Below, piece by piece: positions 1 through 14,094 of a stretch of DNA of 64,000 nt. Within the stretch, counting starts at the first letter, position 1, and the number at the start of each line of letters is the position of its first letter. Under the pieces are notes generated by a model, which searched no databases, was not told the origin of the DNA, and was given only the letters and a program-made list of their open reading frames with translations. This DNA is from Gonapodya prolifera JEL478 (lineage: Eukaryota > Monoblepharomycota > Monoblepharidomycetes > Monoblepharidales > Gonapodyaceae): the NCBI GenBank assembly GCA_001574975.1, contig KQ965731.1, positions 1,113,737 to 1,177,736 on the forward strand, written 5' to 3'. A program made the translations under genes and the position numbers.

Positions 1-3291
<3,291 letters not shown>

Positions 3292-4451
3292 TTGTTTCCG
3301 TTTGGAGTTAGCAACTCTTGAAAGCACCATTTTGGACGTCAGTAGGAATTCACCTCTTTTGAAAGCAGAGTGTTAGATCTTGAGGTGTCGTGCCGTGTGA
3401 CGTGGGGAGGGAGAGGGGGCACTGTCAGCGCTTAATCTTCGCAAGCATTTCTCCGCGCCAAGCTTGATGGAGCCAAGCTTGATGGAGCCAAGCCATGCCA
3501 TTACACGATTTCCTACACACCAGCGCGCCTGCTGTCAGCGATCGGCCCCCAGGTTTCTCCATCGTCGCCGCACCACCAAGATCCGCCAGTCGAAAGAGTG
3601 TTCACAGCGGAAGGTGATGTGTGATCCACCACGAGATAAGCGCAAGCGCAGGCGACAAGTAAAATTGATGTCCGGATGGTGTGCGTGAGACGCTGGCTGT
3701 AAGCTTTCTCAGAGGCGTCGACCGAATTGGCACTATGGTCTTGTCCAGCTGCCACATTCCTGCGATTGAGACCCTTCATGGGAGTTGTTTCTCCAATGCG
3801 CGATCCTGTCGATTGCGGCTGACTCGCTGGGTTCGAATTATTGTTCGATGAACGAAATGGCACTTGATAATCGAGGGGTTTTCTCTCCGGCCAGAACCCT
3901 GGAATTGGCAGTGACCGCAGACGACCTAAGTCCGCCATCCACTCGCCAAACCAATCTCGCCATCCCGTCGGAACCAATGTTTCTTGGCATTGCACGCGAA
4001 GAAGGAGCTAAACCCGCAACCAACCCTGCCTTCCTTATTGTCGTGATATTCGGCAACTTTTCATAGTTTATTTTGCTTAGAACGGACGAGGCATCTGAGT
4101 ATGAATACAAACCACGACACGTCCGCTTTTGCACCCCTCGGTATTCTGAACCAGATAGGGAGATTGCATGCTCAGAGTGAATTGAACAGCTATGTTCTGC
4201 CGGAACCTTTACCCGGTGCCTGCCTGGCTGGGGCGGCCAAATTGTGCAATCTCCGCTTGCACGGTTCTCGGTGAAACGTGTTCACATCAATTCTCGAAGG
4301 CACACACAGCGGAAACTCGTGACATGGAGGAATCTGCGAACATCGCGAGGTCCAAACGTGAGAGAGAGAACTCTGCGCGAACCATCGAGTTCACCTACGA
4401 ACTCTGACACTCCCAACATACATTATTGAGCAGCTTCTACACTGCAGTCGT
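3292..4451. other. Unassigned 1.16 kb between ABC transporter and first Zn-cluster gene
   Basis: No recognisable protein. It should contain the missing first exon(s) of the transporter (-) and of the regulator (+). A minus-strand open stretch at 3513-3995 has an ATG near 3779 and one hydrophobic segment (SILLVACACAYLVV). It could be a small membrane protein or a first exon, but I recognise nothing in it. A 15-bp direct duplication (CAAGCTTGATGGAGC) sits at about 3461-3490. Confidence 0.4.
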
Positions 4452-6257
4452 GCGACCAATGTCGCAAGAAGAAATCCCGTTGCGACTCCGCACTTCCGTG
4501 TCACAGATGTGCAAGACTTGGGTTTGCCTGCTCGTACACGCGGGAACCTCGCAAGGTGAGCTGCTCTACACCCACCCACCGATGATATCTTGTGAGGAGA
4601 TGTAACCATTTTCCACAGAGAGGGCCTCCAAAAGGCACAAAATCGACTATCCACCAAAGACTGAAGAATCTCGAAACATTTGCGAGAACGCTTGGTGTGG
4701 ACCCGTCAAACCCGAACAGTATCGAGATTGCCGTCGCCGCCAGCGGCTTGGTGTCGGTAAACGCACACCATAACGGAAGCATTCCACGAGGACTGCACGA
4801 AGAGGGCCAAGGGCTGGTTCCACCTCAATTCGTCGAGGACCACGTCAGTGGTTTCACCAATCTCCCCATCCCCACTTTGGCTGTCTGTCCGCCAACACCC
4901 GAAAGCCTTTCGTCGGACAATTTTGGCAGGGCCGCGTCCCCTCGCTCGCGATCTCGATCTCCCGCTCCTTCCATTCCCGGCCTACCCTCTCCCAGCTGCG
5001 ACCCTCACGCACTGAACTTCCACTTACTGGAACAATTCTTCAGGGACATTCATCCTTCTTTCCCCATTGTCTCCAAGTCACGCCTGTTCCGGGACATTGG
5101 AAACGGCGAATCCCTTCCATTAGACCTAAAGCTGTTAGTTACGGTGCTCCAAGCGCTCGGAAACCCCCGTGTTGGCGACTGTGCCGCATTCAAAGACATG
5201 GCTTCCCTATGCACACGTGTGCCGACGCTACGAACGGCACAATCGATGCTGGCGGCGTCTCTGTACTCTGCACAATTCGGAGTCATTGGGATTGCAGGTG
5301 CCGATTGTGTGAGTCAAAATCAACACTCGTTACCTCGCTGTTGCCCCCCTGACCTGCCGCGCCACTCGAAAAGCTTCTTGCCCAGGGCATTTGTATCGCG
5401 CGGCAACTGGGACTATGCAAACCTTCCCGACAACAGCGATCGTCGTCGCGGTTTGAGAATGACCTCATCGCGGACGAAATAGAGGAAAGACAGTTGGTAT
5501 GGGGAATGGCGTACTGTCTTGACAAATGGTTTGCGGTGAGTGAATGCTTCGGGGCAATGTAACGTCAAAACTTTAACACGGTGTTAACGTAGGTTAATCT
5601 TGATCGATCTGCGATGATGTCGTCGGACGAAGTGGAGCATTTGGACACCAGTGAGTTTTACTCCTTTGCGAAACTTCTGACTAGAAATTAAACCACAAAC
5701 CTTTACAGCCATCAAAAACACCCTTCTCCTCAACCTACACACTGCTCTCCACGACGCTCATGTCCTCTCATACGGAAACCCTCGAGACCCTGCCCTACTG
5801 CGCTCTCGAATACTCGAGGAACTATCGCGACAACAACGGTCTCTCAACATTCCGGACTTCAACCAACCAGCGCGATGCTCGCTGTATGCTTTGACAGCGG
5901 TATGGGCGGGTGAGGACCTGGTGAACGTCACCCGCGTAATCATTCCTGCACTGAAAGAAGCGCTGAGAAGTGAGTACCAATGGTCTTCTTGCCATTGCTC
6001 CTTTTTTAATCACATTTGGAACACCACAAGATGCTGACCCGTCCGGATACGTATCATTGGGTCCACCATTCACGAATCTTTCCGTATATCACTTTGCCAA
6101 CCGCTTATTGGAATCAAGACAAGCCTCCCCCACTATACACGACGACCTGACAACAATTGTCGCTGCGCTTGTTGGTAATGCAACGCGTTGGAAAGTGGGA
6201 GAGCCGTTGGCGAAGGAACTGGCGGGGTTATGGATGAGGGGAGTCAATGGGAACTGA
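4452..6257 (+). CDS. Zn2Cys6 (Gal4-type) transcription factor, copy 1
   Basis: The first recognised exon (4452-4556) encodes a zinc binuclear cluster with Cys spacing CX2CX6CX5CX2CX6C (SCDQCRKKKSRC...CHRCARLGFAC). An intron follows REPRK, then RGPPKGTKSTIHQRLKNLE, the linker/dimerisation start. The middle has the fungal-specific regulatory-domain signature FFRDIHPSFPIVSKSRLF (about 5035-5090). The C-terminus shares ALVGNATRWK with its neighbours. Gal4-class proteins bind CGG-type half sites as dimers; the target here is unknown. The initiator exon upstream of 4452 was not found: the reading frame has a stop just before it and a good 3' splice site (CACTGCAG). Paralogous to the genes at 6296-8110 and 8400-9893. 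It converges on the next gene with only 38 bp between stop codons. Confidence 0.82.
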
Positions 6258-6295
6258 AATTTTTTTTTGTAGATTTGGCTTTTTTTTTTTTTTTT

Positions 6296-8110
6296 CTAGT
6301 TATTGTTCTGAAATGTGATGTTTTTCTTCGCTTCGTCCCACGCCAATTGGAGTGCGATTGCATATTGCCCCGCCGCCCGCCATCTCACTGCGTTGCCTTG
6401 GAGGGCAGCTATGAGCAGGAGTATCGATTGCTCGTCTGCAAGGGAATTGCAAATGAGCGAATTTCCAAGCCGATAAGCGCCAGCGCAGCAAAACGCCGAG
6501 CCGAAGTTGATGAAGCCCAGGGGGTCGGCATCTGAAACGATTCAAAGCATGATTCAGTGAACACAAACTCCGTGAGAACGTGGCAGGCGGGACTCACGCG
6601 CCACGGCTCTTTGTATCGCCGGCAAATAGCACCCCTGTAACACGTTGTTGTTCCGTCCGACCGCAATGTATGTGAGGGAAATCAAGCTCGAGAACCACAC
6701 TCCCTGATGCGAGTCCACCAGTTGCGTTTCGTATACGCTCAAAGACTGGAGAATTGTAAGCAGCTCCGAGGGTTCCAAGGTCCGGTGACATACTTTGACG
6801 GTTTGTGCCTGTGCGAACACAAGCTGAAGAGGTAGCATCACTTCGTCCATGCCTGGGGGGATTCCAATATGCTTGGCGTCCTCGAGCGAGATTAGAGGTG
6901 TTCGATTCAGAAAAGCCTGGGTCAGAAGGTATGAGTTTGAAATGACCCCATCTTATCGCGCCAAGACGAACCCACCGAGTGATACTTATCGACCATGAAC
7001 AAGCACCAAAAGGTTTGCAGACCTTCAGTTGTATCCTCGGTGAGAGTATTGAGAGGCTTATCTATCCCAACTCGACGTGCCAACATGATTGCCTGGGAAA
7101 GTGTCATATCCGAGGCACTACTGAAGCCCCGAGTCGCAACCTCGTACGTGGCCAAATTGAGGAGACCTTGGACTGATCGAAGGTCGGGCTGGCTATATCC
7201 AACGTCCATCAGGTCTTTCGCCCACTTGTAGAAGTTCTCCGCATGGTGGGCACTTTGACTCTCGTGAGTTCCTAAAAATGGTGTCGCTAACGTGTACATG
7301 GAAATAAGCAGAAAGGCCATGTTTGGTTGGAGTCCTTGAACCGATAGGGAGTTGACGATATTCTCAGCGGATATCATCGGCAAAAAGGTATGAATGTTTG
7401 CAAAATAGAGCTCCAGCAGTACTGTGAGGATGGGAACGTAGTGCCATGTGGAGTGAAACTTTAAGTCAAAGATACCAAGGTCCATTTGGCTACCGGCAAC
7501 CAGATCCTGCACTGATTTATCGATAGTTTCCGTTTTTAAATCAGCTTTTTGAGGTGCAACGCTGATCTTGGTCTCCGGCTCGACAACGGCACGTTCTAAC
7601 GCATCGACGTCGCGTGGATCAATGCCGAGTGAGCTACTGATTGATTCTAGTGCTCGAAGACGACGATGAACGACAGAGGGAGAGCCCTTGGGCGGGCCTC
7701 GCTAGGATATGTGGCATGTATGTTAATGGTCATCAATTTCAACCGTGAATCGCACTCCCATTCTCCCTCACCCTTTTCGGCTCCCTTAGATAAGTGCAAT
7801 TGAGGCCGAGTCTGTCACAGCGAGCGCATTGAGGGAGCACGTTGTTGCACCGGCATTTCTTCTTTCGGCACGGGTCACACGAGCGTGTCACTTAGAGAGA
7901 AAGAATGGCAAAGTGTCGTTAGCCCATATCACGTCTAAACATGGTTTTAAATGAGACCAGTGACCAATACTTACCTTTTAAGTTGGAATCGTCGGCAATG
8001 CCGTTCTCGCTCATTGAGGGTGTTGGGCGTTGAGTGGGTCGTGAAATCTGGGGCAAGGCCCTTACATAATTAGCGCCATTTGCTTGGAAAGTGGAGGTGA
8101 TAGTGGCCAT
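6296..8110 (-). CDS. Zn2Cys6 (Gal4-type) transcription factor, copy 2
   Basis: Start chosen at the ATG at 8110 (MATITSTFQANG). After a short N-terminal exon the zinc cluster lies near 7890-7790 (SCDPCRKKKCRC...CARCDRLGLNC). An intron follows at the same place as in copy 1 (after REPKR), then RGPPKGSPSVVHRRLRALE. The regulatory domain includes LYFANIHTFLPMISAENIV (about 7420-7360). The last exon ends in SILLLIAALQGNAVRWRAGQ, homologous to the tails of copies 1 and 3, with the stop at 6296. Function: sequence-specific regulator, target unknown. It shares a 289-bp divergent promoter region with copy 3. Confidence 0.85.
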
Positions 8111-8399
8111 AGCGCGTCCACGGGAGTGGCTTGACGCGCGAAAACCCTGGGCATGTTTTGAACAGATTCAGCACCGCACACATCATCTCGATTCGATGAG
8201 GGAGGTTGCGATGTAGCACCAGGCTCACTGCACTCACAACTGCTGGGAATCAGCGCCCTACCGTTCGGAAACCCTTCGCGGGAGCTCAAGGGATTATTCC
8301 CGACGGATACCCCGTCCCGCCTGAGGCCACCGACACCCTGACGGCCACAGCAGAACAGTTCGGAGCTCAAATTCAAATGCACAACGGCCAATCAGAGGA
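8111..8399. promoter_or_regulatory. Divergent promoter region between Zn-cluster copies 2 and 3
   Basis: 289 bp between the two inferred start codons of divergently transcribed paralogues. No TATA box or repeat stands out. Shared control is inferred from geometry only. Confidence 0.4.
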
Positions 8400-9893
8400 A
8401 TGGTGGTTGGAATGGCACAACCCTGCGATTCTTGCTGGAAAGCGCGCAAGTCCTGCAATGGCTGGCCGTCGACATCCTGCAGTCGATGTTCTCGCCTCGG
8501 GATCGAATGTAGTTTTCCGACCAAAAAGAAGAGAGGGCCTGCACGAGGCTCGCGATCTGTCGTCCACGAACGCATACGGAAACTCGAAGCGCTAGCTCTG
8601 CGGCTCGGTCTCGACCCAAAGGACCCCGAAGCACTCGAACGAGCGGCGCAGAATGTTGTTCAGATTGCCCAGGAGGAGAACACTCAAGCCTTCTGCCAGG
8701 CGCCGGTGCCAGTAGACTCTTGGATGGTTGATCTGAGTCTCTTGGATACCTACTCGAGAGTGATACAGCCTCATTTTCATATAACGGACATTTCAAAACT
8801 TTTTGATGAGGATCTCGAAGTCGCTTCCCGTTCTCCAGATCTCAACTTCCTCCTCTGCACAATCTATGCCCTTGCTATCTCGATTTCTGAAAGCAATTGC
8901 AACGATCAGACACGCTGCAGCGCAGATTCTTGGTTTGCACTGGCCAAGCGTATGTTGCCAGACGTCACGAACAACCCTTCCTTGTGGGCTGCCCAAGCAC
9001 TTGCCAACATGTGTCTCTTTTCTACTCAGCGATGGCCTGCAGAAGATACAGACCTTGTCGCAGCCGACATGGTGAGTTTATGGTGATGTCGCTTCACACT
9101 TGTGAGCCCCCAAACCATTTGGTACCCTTAGTATCTTTCTATGGCTGTGACCATGATGCGTCTTAAAGGGGTGGACCAGCATTTAGAAAAGGGGTCCGAG
9201 TGCTGTGAGACCTGGTGGGCTCTTTACAAATTGGACAACATCATGGCGGTAAGTGTCATGATAACTTGATGAGATCCAGAAAACACATCTGACCGACTTT
9301 GCGGATGTAGGTCCTTGTCAATCGAACACATACGCTTTGCTTTGAAGATGCTGTTAGCGTTCCACCGCAATGTACGTTACTTGCTTCCTGACATCGCCGT
9401 CGCGCGTGTGACACCTTCTCCCAAAGTCAATATCCAATCTCTCAAGTACCACGTCATGCTAGAAAAGTCTCATGTATTCCGTCTTGGGATGTCCACAACT
9501 TTGTACCTGGGCTTAGAATCCAGCCTTGAAGCGGACCATGTCTCGGTCGAGACCGTGATAATATGGGCTATGGCGGCATCGTTAACAGATATCGAGCCAT
9601 TCCGATGGAAGGAGATGGTTCTCTCCTGCGTGCGAGCCGCTCTGAATGGTGCGGAGAGTGATGGCTTCGTCGACCTTGGAGACCCGTTGTGCAACCACAT
9701 CCTCGCACGTTTGACACTCTCCCTGGTCGAGGCTGGTCAGATCACGAGCGAGGAGCTCTTCACGGTTGTGTCGGCGCTGGTGGGCAATGGGGCGCGGTGG
9801 AAGGCGTCGAACGCTTTAGCGAGGGATATTTTAAGCTGGTGGATCCAAAGTGCCGCAGGACAATTGAGCGGAGATGTCCTGCAGATATTTTAG
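8400..9893 (+). CDS. Zn2Cys6 (Gal4-type) transcription factor, copy 3
   Basis: The ATG at 8400 (or the in-frame one at 8412) begins a protein whose zinc cluster starts at once: CDSCWKARKSC, then CSRCSRLGIEC. The basic linker KKKRGPARGSRSVVHERIRKLE follows with no intron, unlike the intron-split linkers of copies 1 and 2. The regulatory domain has SRVIQPHFHITDISKLF (about 8755-8805) and GSECCETWWALYKLDNIMA (about 9195-9248), a common fungal-trans segment. Short introns lie near 9072-9130 and 9248-9310. The C-terminus (ELFTVVSALVGNGARWKASN) matches the two neighbours, stop at 9893. Target genes cannot be inferred. Loss of the linker intron suggests it diverged, or lost that intron, after duplication. 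Confidence 0.85.
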
Positions 9894-10022
9894 TTTATAC
9901 AGTAAACCTTCCATTTCATAGGAAGTGGAATCTGTGACCGAAGAAGCCCAAACGACAAAACAAGTTGATTCAAGCGTCGCAGACACGTTCAACCTACCAT
10001 CACCCACCAAATTAGCGGAGCG

Positions 10023-12671
10023 ATGGGCAGCGTGGGGACCGCGAACGGAAGCGGGGTTGGGGTTGCGAGCGGGGGCGCTGTGGGGGGTGGACAAAGCGGG
10101 GTTCCGAGACAAGCAGGTGTGGACAGCGAGGTTGTGAACTTAAAAAATGTCGTGGGGCAGGTCTTGCAGAGGAGGGGGGTGTTGGGCAAACTGAAGGTGA
10201 GTTGGGGTGAAGGACTTTGGGATTTGGGTCGCGATGGGAACGACTGAGACGGACGATGGGATGGGACGAAAAGCGAGAAGCGAAAATGAGAGAAAAGGCA
10301 TCGTGGAAATGGGTGAAGATGGGAAAGTGATGGGGAAGTGCCGACCGCCGCCGTGATTCTCTGAATGGAGTGTGGATTAGAGGATGTGAAGCGATATGTG
10401 TAGAAAACAGAACGTGCAGAGCTGGCGCATACTAGTAACTGGTCGATGAGTTCTGTGGAGCCGATGGAGGACGTTGTCGCTGACATGCCCATTGATCCTC
10501 CAACCACTGGCCAAAATCACGCCCGTTGACCCGCTGACCAACCTTTACAACACCAATGTATCCTCCGCTGGGTCTCTTCATTTGACCAAATCAGGCGCAG
10601 CTCAGGGCCTCTGTGTTCTCCGTCATCCAAGACACACTTCCGTCCGAGGGTCAAGCGACACCCCTAGGCCAACTGGGCAGCACGTCGCCCGTCCTCGCCG
10701 AACTCAAGGAAGGTCACGAGGGGCGGCTGGCGCTGTCTCTTGTGACGGAACTGCTCCAAATGTGTCGGTTGGGGTGCACATTAGCAGTGCTTGCGCCTGA
10801 GGCAGGATTGGTGAGTTGAGGAAGAGTGGGGTATACGGGAAACATCGAGGAACGAATGGAGAAACCGGTTGTGGACGGAGGAGAGGTTCAAATAGGGTGA
10901 TGCTCACAACGTCTTCTTTCACTCTTCCTGCACCCCAACTCTGACATTAAAACAACGCACCCTACCATCTTATCAATTTACGCTCTCGTCGAATTTGAAC
11001 TATCGTGCCGCACGTCGCAGTCTGATCCGATTCAGCCGACTGACTCTACATCCCTCGCTCATGCCTTAAACTTGCCATCTCCTGATTCAGACTCTCCTCT
11101 CCTTCTCTCCCTCATCCGTGGCTGGCTAAACTCTCCATCTCTTAATGCGGCCCCCGCTGCTGCCCCTGCGACGCTCGTGCCTCGCTCAAACTCTCCATCT
11201 CCTCAGCCTCACACTCCCCTCATCACTCCTCTCTCATCTCCATACTCTCAACCTCCTCGCCCTTCTGCTCCCCTCCCCCCTCTTCCTGCTCAGGACGCAT
11301 CCACCGGTCCACCTCCTCAAGCTACACAAACACCCCATTCCCGCATCCCCCCGCCATCTCCACTCCCGCCCTCGCCATCCTCCTCATCACGCATACCCCC
11401 ACCAACTCCAGTCTCCTCTTCTTCCTCTCCTGCCTCCTCTTATACTCCCCTTCCCGCTGCACCAGCTCCGTCTCCATTGTCTCCGTCCCCCATCTCGCGT
11501 ACGCACTCTGTCTCCGCACCCTCTCTCGCGACCGGCGTCGCTGCGTCCCCCTCTGCTCGGTCATCCCCTCTCCCGGCACAACCCGTCAGCGGATCCGCAC
11601 CGAACCTGAATCAGCAGTCGTCCATACAAGGCACATCCAGCACTTCACAAGGCAACCTGCAAGGTGGCCATTCTGGGGGACCAGTGTTTTCGCCGTTGAG
11701 CCCAAACAAGAGAGACCAAGGAGCGAGACAAACGGGTTCAGGTGGCTCACAGCAGGGACAGGCCTTGGGAAGCTCGAGTCCAGGGGAGAGGAGGGTCGAT
11801 AGGGCGAGTGAGTGGAGAGCATTGTCCCAGTGAGCTGGAACTCGCCAGTAACGTCCCCAACGCAAAAGAATGGGACGAACACATCCCCCCTCCCAGTCCC
11901 CCTCACCCGAGCCACCATGCACCTCACTCACCCCACCACTCTCCGCACCTGGCCCCGTCGCACCCTTCATCCTCTTCCTCCTCCCATTCCCACGTGCCAT
12001 CTTCGAGCCCCCCTGTATCGTCTGCATCGAACGGACAAGCGTCTGTCCCGTCAGGTTTAGTCCGCTCGACGAGCTCATCCAGCTCTCTTGGCAGCCTGTC
12101 GGGACTGTCTGGTGCGTCTTTGGGACGGAGGGCTGGTGCAGGGACTTCCAGTCCCTCGGCCCCGCCCGGACAAGCGCAGGGCCACGACTGGGAAGACGAC
12201 GATGACGCCTCAAGTGGAGTGTCCCTCACTTCTGGCGTTTCGCTGGCGTCTGGGGTCTCGGGAACGTCGGCGGTTTCGGGGGGACCTACGAGGGATCCGA
12301 GGCCTCCAGTTGTACCTGGCCAGACAGGAGGACGGAGGGGGAGACGTGCAAACGGAGTCGGGAATGCGCCCGCAACTGTCGTGTCACAAGCGGGGTCCGG
12401 AGCGGGCACCGCAGGGCAACCGAGGTCCGGAACGGGGCAGAGAAGGACAGGGGAGAAGGTGAGTGAAGGGAAGACATGGAATTGGGGTGATCATGGCTCA
12501 TCTATGCTGCCTTTGTTTCGATACCATCAACAATTATGCTTTTACCACTCCCTATTGTAGACCCCAGATCCGTCTTCCTTCGCCACTTCGGACCGTTCCG
12601 CCTCGGCATCGGAGATGGTTGGAGGGAGGGGTTACGATTGGGAGGAAGATGCAGAAGGAACGGATGTGTGA
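10023..12671 (+). CDS. FOP/CEP43-like centrosomal and basal-body protein (LisH/TOF domain)
   Basis: Exon 1 has a Gly-rich lead, then VVNLKNVVGQVLQRRGVLGKLK, the helix that opens FOP/FOR20 proteins. After an intron of about 390 bp (10198-10590) the protein continues AQLRASVFSVIQD and then GRLALSLVTELLQMCRLGC plus TLAVLAPEAG, the LisH-like dimerisation region of vertebrate FOP (FGFR1OP). A third exon has SPLLLSLIRGWL, matching the last conserved helix of the FOP N-terminus. The rest (about 11100-12670) is Pro/Ser-rich and disordered, ending in an acidic tail GYDWEEDAEGTDV. FOP-family proteins act at centriolar satellites, subdistal appendages and basal bodies in flagellated eukaryotes. Their loss is expected in fungi without flagella, so this gene bears on the organism's lifestyle. 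Exon limits in the low-complexity part are uncertain. Confidence 0.75.
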
Positions 12672-13032
12672 GAAGAAACTTTCGGGACCTAGCAGAATTG
12701 GTAGATAGCAGACCAATAGGGTTGGCAGGATACCACGCGGGCGCAATTATTATGTTTGCATTGCGACCTCTCTTGTTCAAACTGATATTTTGCAAGATCT
12801 TGCGAATAGCAATCTGAATTGAGTGTAAGCTTAAACCTTCATCTCACGTCCTTTACGTGCATGGCCAGCAAACACAACGATGATTTCAGGGTGATGCAAG
12901 ATATATACATGGATATGTTGTCTCATACACGGACGTACGTCAATGCTTTGACAAAAGTGAATACTTTTCGCGACAATGAGCGGTTTTTCCAACGACACCA
13001 TGACAACAATTCATGGATGACCAAGGATCCCC
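12672..13032. other. Convergent intergenic stretch, 361 bp
   Basis: Lies between the 3' ends of the FOP-like gene and POP7. I see no gene, RNA or repeat in it. Confidence 0.5.
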
Positions 13033-13930
13033 CTATGCCCCAAATTTCACTGAGACATCTGTGTCTATTGAGCGCACTTCGACGCGAATGGCAGGCGAGA
13101 GGCGCAGTTCGGACCCGATGTCGTCGTCCTATTAGTCATTAGGTGCATCGTATGAGAAAACGCGTGACAGCCATCAAAATATGGGAAACAGGATACAATC
13201 GAACCCTTCATCTGTAGCACGATGACCTTCCCATATGCAGCAACTCTGGCTCTGCAAACTCACCTCGTCCTCGGGCTCTATGTCATCAACAAGCTCCACC
13301 GTATGAGTGGACGTTTTCATGCTGAGTCGACCGCGGTAGCTGTTTTGAAGAGCAATGGCAAGGGAGAGGGCGTCCTTCACCGCTGCGCCAAGGCCGTGGA
13401 TCGTCACTGTTCTGCAAAGTTTCATCATGTCATTCTCTGAATAGTACCCCACGATCTTGACAGCCTATCACGCCGAAGTCGCACTTTCCCTGATTCAGTA
13501 GTTTCTTTGCACGTTTGAAGAGTGCAGGCCTTGCACTCTTCCGTGAAACGTAAATGTCGGTTTCTCGAGTCGGAGGTCGCAGCGGGGCACGTTTGCGCCG
13601 CTGTGACGGAGGAGCCCGATTCGTAGCATGATGTGTCGTTTGTGATTTCTGAGATTCAAGGATAGTTGTGACTGGCTCCAAACTGTGATCCGCATCAGGG
13701 GAAGTTGCATCGGCATGATTGGACAGGCCACCGCAGTCAGTGCTCGAAGAATCCAACGTCTCTTGCACTTTTTGATCGAGTTTGTCTTTGAGAGGTCCCG
13801 ATTCGGTCTTCTGTCGTTTCACTTCAACTTTCTGCTGTATTGTTCCCGATTCCACTGCCCTTTCGACAGATGTTTGCGTCGACACGCCATCAGAGCTTCC
13901 GCGCTTTCGCTTTCGTTTGTCTTTCCCCAT
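13033..13930 (-). CDS. POP7: RNase P/MRP protein subunit Pop7 (Rpp20, Alba-like)
   Basis: Three exons. Exon 1 starts MGKDKRKRKRG at 13930 and carries a charged, Lys/Arg-rich N-terminal extension of about 130 residues, ending with ALFKRAKKLLNQGK. A short intron ends at TTTGCAG. Exon 2 begins TVTIHGLGAAVKDALSLAIALQ, the RNA-binding Alba-fold helix typical of Rpp20/Pop7, followed by HTVELVDDIEPEDE. The last exon supplies the C-terminal strand (SPAIRVEVRSIDTD), stop at 13033. The protein pairs with Pop6/Rpp25 on the P3 arm of RNase P and MRP RNAs, for pre-tRNA and pre-rRNA processing in the nucleus. The long basic extension is unusual against the short yeast protein and may be a nucleolar signal (inference). 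Confidence 0.83.
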
Positions 13931-14094
13931 CGCTCTTCCGAGACTTGATCGCGAGCAAGATCGCGTGCAATCAATTGTGTTGCAATTCAAGATGAATCAA
14001 ATTTTATTTTATCGAATGTGGATACGATCCCCCCAGGCCAGCCTCAAGATTTCAAAAAAGCACATATTGATATCAATATGGGTATCAACACTCG

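Noticed and set aside
3461-3490. Duplicated CAAGCTTGATGGAGC as a transposon footprint
   Set aside because: Only a single 15-bp direct duplication with no element between or around it.
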